NCBI GenBank assembly: GCA_000934455.1
Contig: KN882256.1
Location: 273,877-337,876, forward strand
Reading direction: 5' to 3'
Length of the DNA: 64,000 bases
Source: Apostichopus parvimensis
Lineage: Eukaryota > Echinodermata > Holothuroidea > Aspidochirotida > Stichopodidae
The notes under the pieces were generated by a model. It searched no databases. It was not told where the DNA came from and saw only the letters and a program-made list of their open reading frames with translations. The position numbers were made by a program, and so were the translations under genes. Each line of letters begins with the position of its first letter. Positions within the stretch are counted from its first letter, which is position 1. Below, in pieces: positions 60,421 through 64,000 of the stretch.

Positions 60421-63400
60421 ATGGACCCATTGTATCACATTGTGGAGTTTACGGACTCTAAGGAGATAGCCATCATCAATGAGAAATGGATGGTTTCTGA
60501 GGGTACCTGTTTGTGGCCCCCCTTCAAATCTTCAGCAAGTTTGGCAAAGGCTCTGAAGACTACCACAGAGCCCGAGACAAGTTGGAAGGCTTTTAAAATA
60601 AGAAAACTATATGCAACAAGTAAGTAAAAATTATGTTAAGTATAATTGAAGGGTGTGTCTTCATACTCTCTATTTGCCCCCATTTCTAAGTACTGGTTTG
60701 TAATACTTGTTGCTAATATGCTACACAGCCCAGCCCACAAGTTTGAGATGAAATGTTGGAGAACAGTAAATAAATTAATGCAGTAATCACCATTGTTTCA
60801 CCACGATGGGCTATGAATTCACAAGTGCTCTGTCCAGTGGTTACCTAACCTATAAGGAACCCCCACACCCTGTCTCACGCCCTTTGTTTATCCTTCTCAT
60901 TTTGGCTGGGTTATCCATCTGTTTCCTGATATTTTTCAATTTACCAAGGAGTAAAATAAAAGTGTAACTTCACAAATTCAAAATAAAGGTATTGAAATAC
61001 ATGGGGCATACTTTATATTATTCCATACAGATTCATATGACAAGGCAGTTTCCAAACTAAGGCAGGCTGAAGATGAGTCAGACCTACAGACTGGAGATGA
61101 GGAAGTAACCATAGAAAGAAAACGAAGCCCCAAAACAGCAAAAAGACTGATAGAGTCACACATGTATACAAAGCAGTGAAGCACCAAAGTATAATTATCA
61201 CGAAGTTTCTATTTTCAACTGGGGTGGGAGGGGTGCTTTGTTAGCGTAAAAGTGGTCAAAGTAAGATAGATTTTAGGCTATCATTATTGTATTATGGTAT
61301 TTTAATTTGTTTTATTATTTTTTAATTGCAGACCTAATCAACGTTATATGGTTGAAAGCTCAAGTGATGAGGAGTTTCCTGCCTCAAGAAAACGACCCAG
61401 ACCACCATCATTTCCATCAACTTCAACACAAGTCACTCCGCTTGCTCTATCTCCTGCCCCACCACGCTCTCCAACCCCACCTCGCTTCCCAAACCAAACT
61501 TTGGACAATAGTGCAGCCTCTTCTTTCCATTTCCCTGGTAATTTTCTTTTAACTCTTTTCAATTGTTTATAAGCATTGTATATTAGCTCTATTGGTTTAC
61601 AGAATTTTCAGCTTCATTAAATTAAAGCAAATGACACATGGTTGAATTATTTGTATGAAGACAAAGTAATATTTGTTACTATTTAATATTATTTATTTAT
61701 ATTCTTGTGAATTGTTATTTATTATTAAATTGATGCTAAATATGCAAGAACAAAAAATGAAAGACCTAATGCACAGTATAATTTTTAAGGGAACACAGTT
61801 GAAAAATGGGTGATCTCGATGCTGACGGAGATTAAGGCGGAGGTTCAGCACAACAAGGAGTTTCTGAAAACACTAACTGAGGCAAACGTCCTACCAAAGA
61901 GCGAGGAGGACGATTGGCTAAATGAATTTCCTCTCAAGTCCCTTGAAGGTATAACTTCTTTGTAGGAAAAACTGAAAAATGACACAGGAGCAAGGAAAAA
62001 ACTGGTAAGAAACGTTTTTTGTATGTTTTTGATTGCACGTTTAAAAGAAACCAGTAGTGTAAGCGTTCTATGATTGAGTTTTAAGACTAAATGTAACTTG
62101 CTGTAATTTCGTGCTCTATCAATTTGTAATATAAAGTTAATGAAAACCTTTTCACTGCCATATTAAATAGACATATGATGCTATGTGGTCTATAAGTCTC
62201 ATATTTCAACCCAAGACATAAGTGTAGATGGCACAGTTTAAAGGTTACAATTTGCTCTATGAGCCTCATAATTGCATATTGCTTTAAAAATTGCACTACT
62301 TTTTTCCAACTAGGAGTGGTAGGTGTCTTACAGTATTAAACAATCTTGCCAAACTCTTAGATACTTATGCACCCAGTGACCCCACTCCTGTCATACGTGG
62401 TATGTCATAAGTCATACCTCCATCTGAGATATATTTGGCATTGATAATTTTGTTGAAAAAATTGTATCTCTGTTAACTACATACATTTTGAAATATATTA
62501 CTTTTTATTATACTTCTAGTAGTAATGTTTACCAAATACATATTTTTAGGAAATAAATTAGTTACAACTAATGTAATACTAATAGTAGTGTGGTGGTAAA
62601 TAACAAAGAAACAATTCATAACTTATTACAACTGGATAACGTAAACTTTGTTCCATAATAAATTTCATCTTTTATCGCCATCATCTCCTTATATAGGTCC
62701 AGAAGCTGTCTATGATAGGTGGGACCAACTTGGATGACAGTGTGAGAAGGATTTTATCCTTCCTAATGAGCAGTGCCTTGGCCACAAAATTCAACTGGTT
62801 AGGCAGGGGTAGTGCAGAAAAGAAAGCCTTTTCTACCCTTCTTCTGAAAGATTTGATTTTTAGTAAGTATACAAATGCCTATAATTACAAAATCGTCCCA
62901 GTTGTTCAAATTGTATATATACTGTGCCAAACTAACAGTGCTTCAAGGTTGCATCATGTTACATGTAGAAAAGCTTCACACTGAACTACACACAAACATT
63001 ATGCACTGTATACATCTTTCCCTAAAGGCCAAGGCCCATATTTTAACCATGAAGCAACTTTGTGTAGATTTAATGGTTTTGTCAGACTGCAATGTGTGAC
63101 TGTGATTGATATAAGATAATGTACTTATCTTTGCAAAGCGCTCAGCAGAGCAGTCAAATTGGACCAAGTTGATAAGTATCAATGCCCTCCAATCATTTGG
63201 GATGAGACTTGCCTGAAATAAACAACATAGTATCAATTAAGCCATGCGGTCAGTCATTAGATTACATTTTCTCCTGGTTTATTAATGTGTTTATACTTAT
63301 AATTGCTCTTCGTATTTTCCTATAGTCCCTAGGGGCCATCTCAAGAAACCCACTGACAAAAACAGCAACCCAGTCGCAGGTGGAAGCAGTTATTAAATTA

Positions 63401-63478
63401 TGGCTAAAACATGCTGCAGACCGGAATGGTGCCCGCAATGACAGGCAGGCACAACAGCCAGAATGTCATCTTGATTGA
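60421..63478 (+). CDS. DUF4806 domain gene, six exons
   Basis: The exons are 60421-60619, 61031-61163, 61332-61537, 61800-62004, 62697-62862 and 63333-63478; all phases agree. Exon 1 begins MDPLYHIVEFTDSKE and has GTCLWPPFKSSASLAKA, the N-terminal module typical of this family. Exons 2-3 are a charged and then Pro/Ser-rich linker (SYDKAVSKLRQAE, ESSSDEEFP). Exon 4 has a coiled stretch ending NEFPLKSLE. Exons 5-6 form the DUF4806 domain (SMIGGTNLDDSVRRIL, FNWLGRGSAEKKAF, KTATQSQVEAVIKLWL), ending with a short tail at TGA 63476. One TAG at 61963 interrupts exon 4 where the family usually has Glu. The last acceptor is CCCTAG at 63332, chosen because it keeps the domain in phase. The gene follows a CACTA-like transposase in the same direction, a common pairing. 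Its molecular function is unknown. Confidence 0.85.
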
Positions 63479-64000
63479 AGTCAATTACTTTAACTTCAAC
63501 ATAAATCCTTTAATATACCTATTTGCATTGTGATTTCTAATTGATACCCTAACTAGATCATTTTTCCATTATCAATATCAAGACTGCTTTCACATTGTTT
63601 AACTTTAGTGTGACACTTTTGAACTGTCATTAAACTGTTCCTTTAACTTAACATGCCTTGTAAATAGTAATGGCTATATTATAGTCTTGTAACACATTTT
63701 GAAGGCTACAGCAGTAAAAGTAATCAGTAAAAAATGCTTGCAGGGTCTACATCCTTGCATCAAATGCAATTCCATTCTCCTAGTGAAAGATTTGTTAATA
63801 CAATTCAAAGTAGTCCTAAGCCTCATATCAGCCCAAAGTGCCTGCATGACCTATAAACTACATGCTGGTATTGTTTGCTTCCTGGCTCCTCCAGTGCCTT
63901 TCCCAGAGGATGGTGCTACTTTTTTTTTTACAAAGTAAGAGTGCTTAAATACAAAATGGTGAGTTATTATATAAGATTGGTAGTGACCAGAAGCGATTAT
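63479..64000. other. Sequence after the DUF4806 gene
   Basis: This AT-rich stretch has no gene recognised. The right end of the CACTA-like element, if present, may lie here or beyond the window. Confidence 0.4.

Noticed and set aside
1-64000. tRNA, rRNA and CRISPR loci
   Set aside because: I saw no cloverleaf-like tRNA, no rRNA core sequence and no regularly spaced repeat-spacer array. The tandem repeats present have no unique spacers.

Overview
The window looks like intronic and intergenic DNA of an animal, most likely a marine invertebrate deuterostome. An echinoderm is my best guess, but I cannot fix the species. Pointers are the AT-rich background, spliced genes with GT/AG borders, frequent TAGGCCTA / CTAACGTTAG words, many poly-G/C runs and a dense load of DNA transposons. 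I see no ordinary housekeeping gene. Almost every recognisable coding exon belongs to a transposon or a transposon-like gene family.

Layout. 1-3540 is repeat-rich DNA, including a 290-bp block present twice about 3.0 kb apart and a 172-bp tandem repeat. 3541-5473 holds nothing I recognise. 5480-37406 is the main discovery: a 31.9-kb element bounded by a perfect 47-bp terminal inverted repeat (TIR) and a perfect 6-bp target duplication (GTTTTC). Inside each end lies an array of 18-bp units that repeat the TIR core. Two spliced genes start near opposite ends and converge. From the left runs a helix-turn-helix plus DDE integrase (6134-15601). From the right runs a G2E3-like HECT E3 ubiquitin ligase (18624-36945, minus strand). 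Introns carry nested repeats: a 2.66-kb BED-finger hAT transposon (32398-35055), TTAA-flanked short elements, a foldback minisatellite and others. A 90-base assembly gap lies at 31996-32085.

Right of the giant element is a two-exon SWIM zinc finger plus YqaJ nuclease gene (37901-40124). Next is a complete-length Kolobok transposon (40542-51170) with TTAA duplications. It has a four-exon THAP/DDE transposase on the plus strand and, on the minus strand, a gene for the zinc-binding 'ballast' domain best known as the cytoplasmic tail of the P2X7 receptor. Beyond it lie two exons of a DUF4806-type gene (51460-53394), a long stretch without genes, a decayed EnSpm/CACTA-like transposase (58551-60146) and a nearly intact six-exon DUF4806 gene (60421-63478).

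Together the window is a stack of DNA transposons, several of which pair a transposase with a second, unrelated gene: integrase with HECT ligase, THAP/DDE with P2X7-type ballast, CACTA-like with DUF4806. Most frames are easy to follow but carry one to several breaks, so this locus looks like recently silenced copies rather than active ones. Family assignments come from motif recognition by eye and were not checked against any database.
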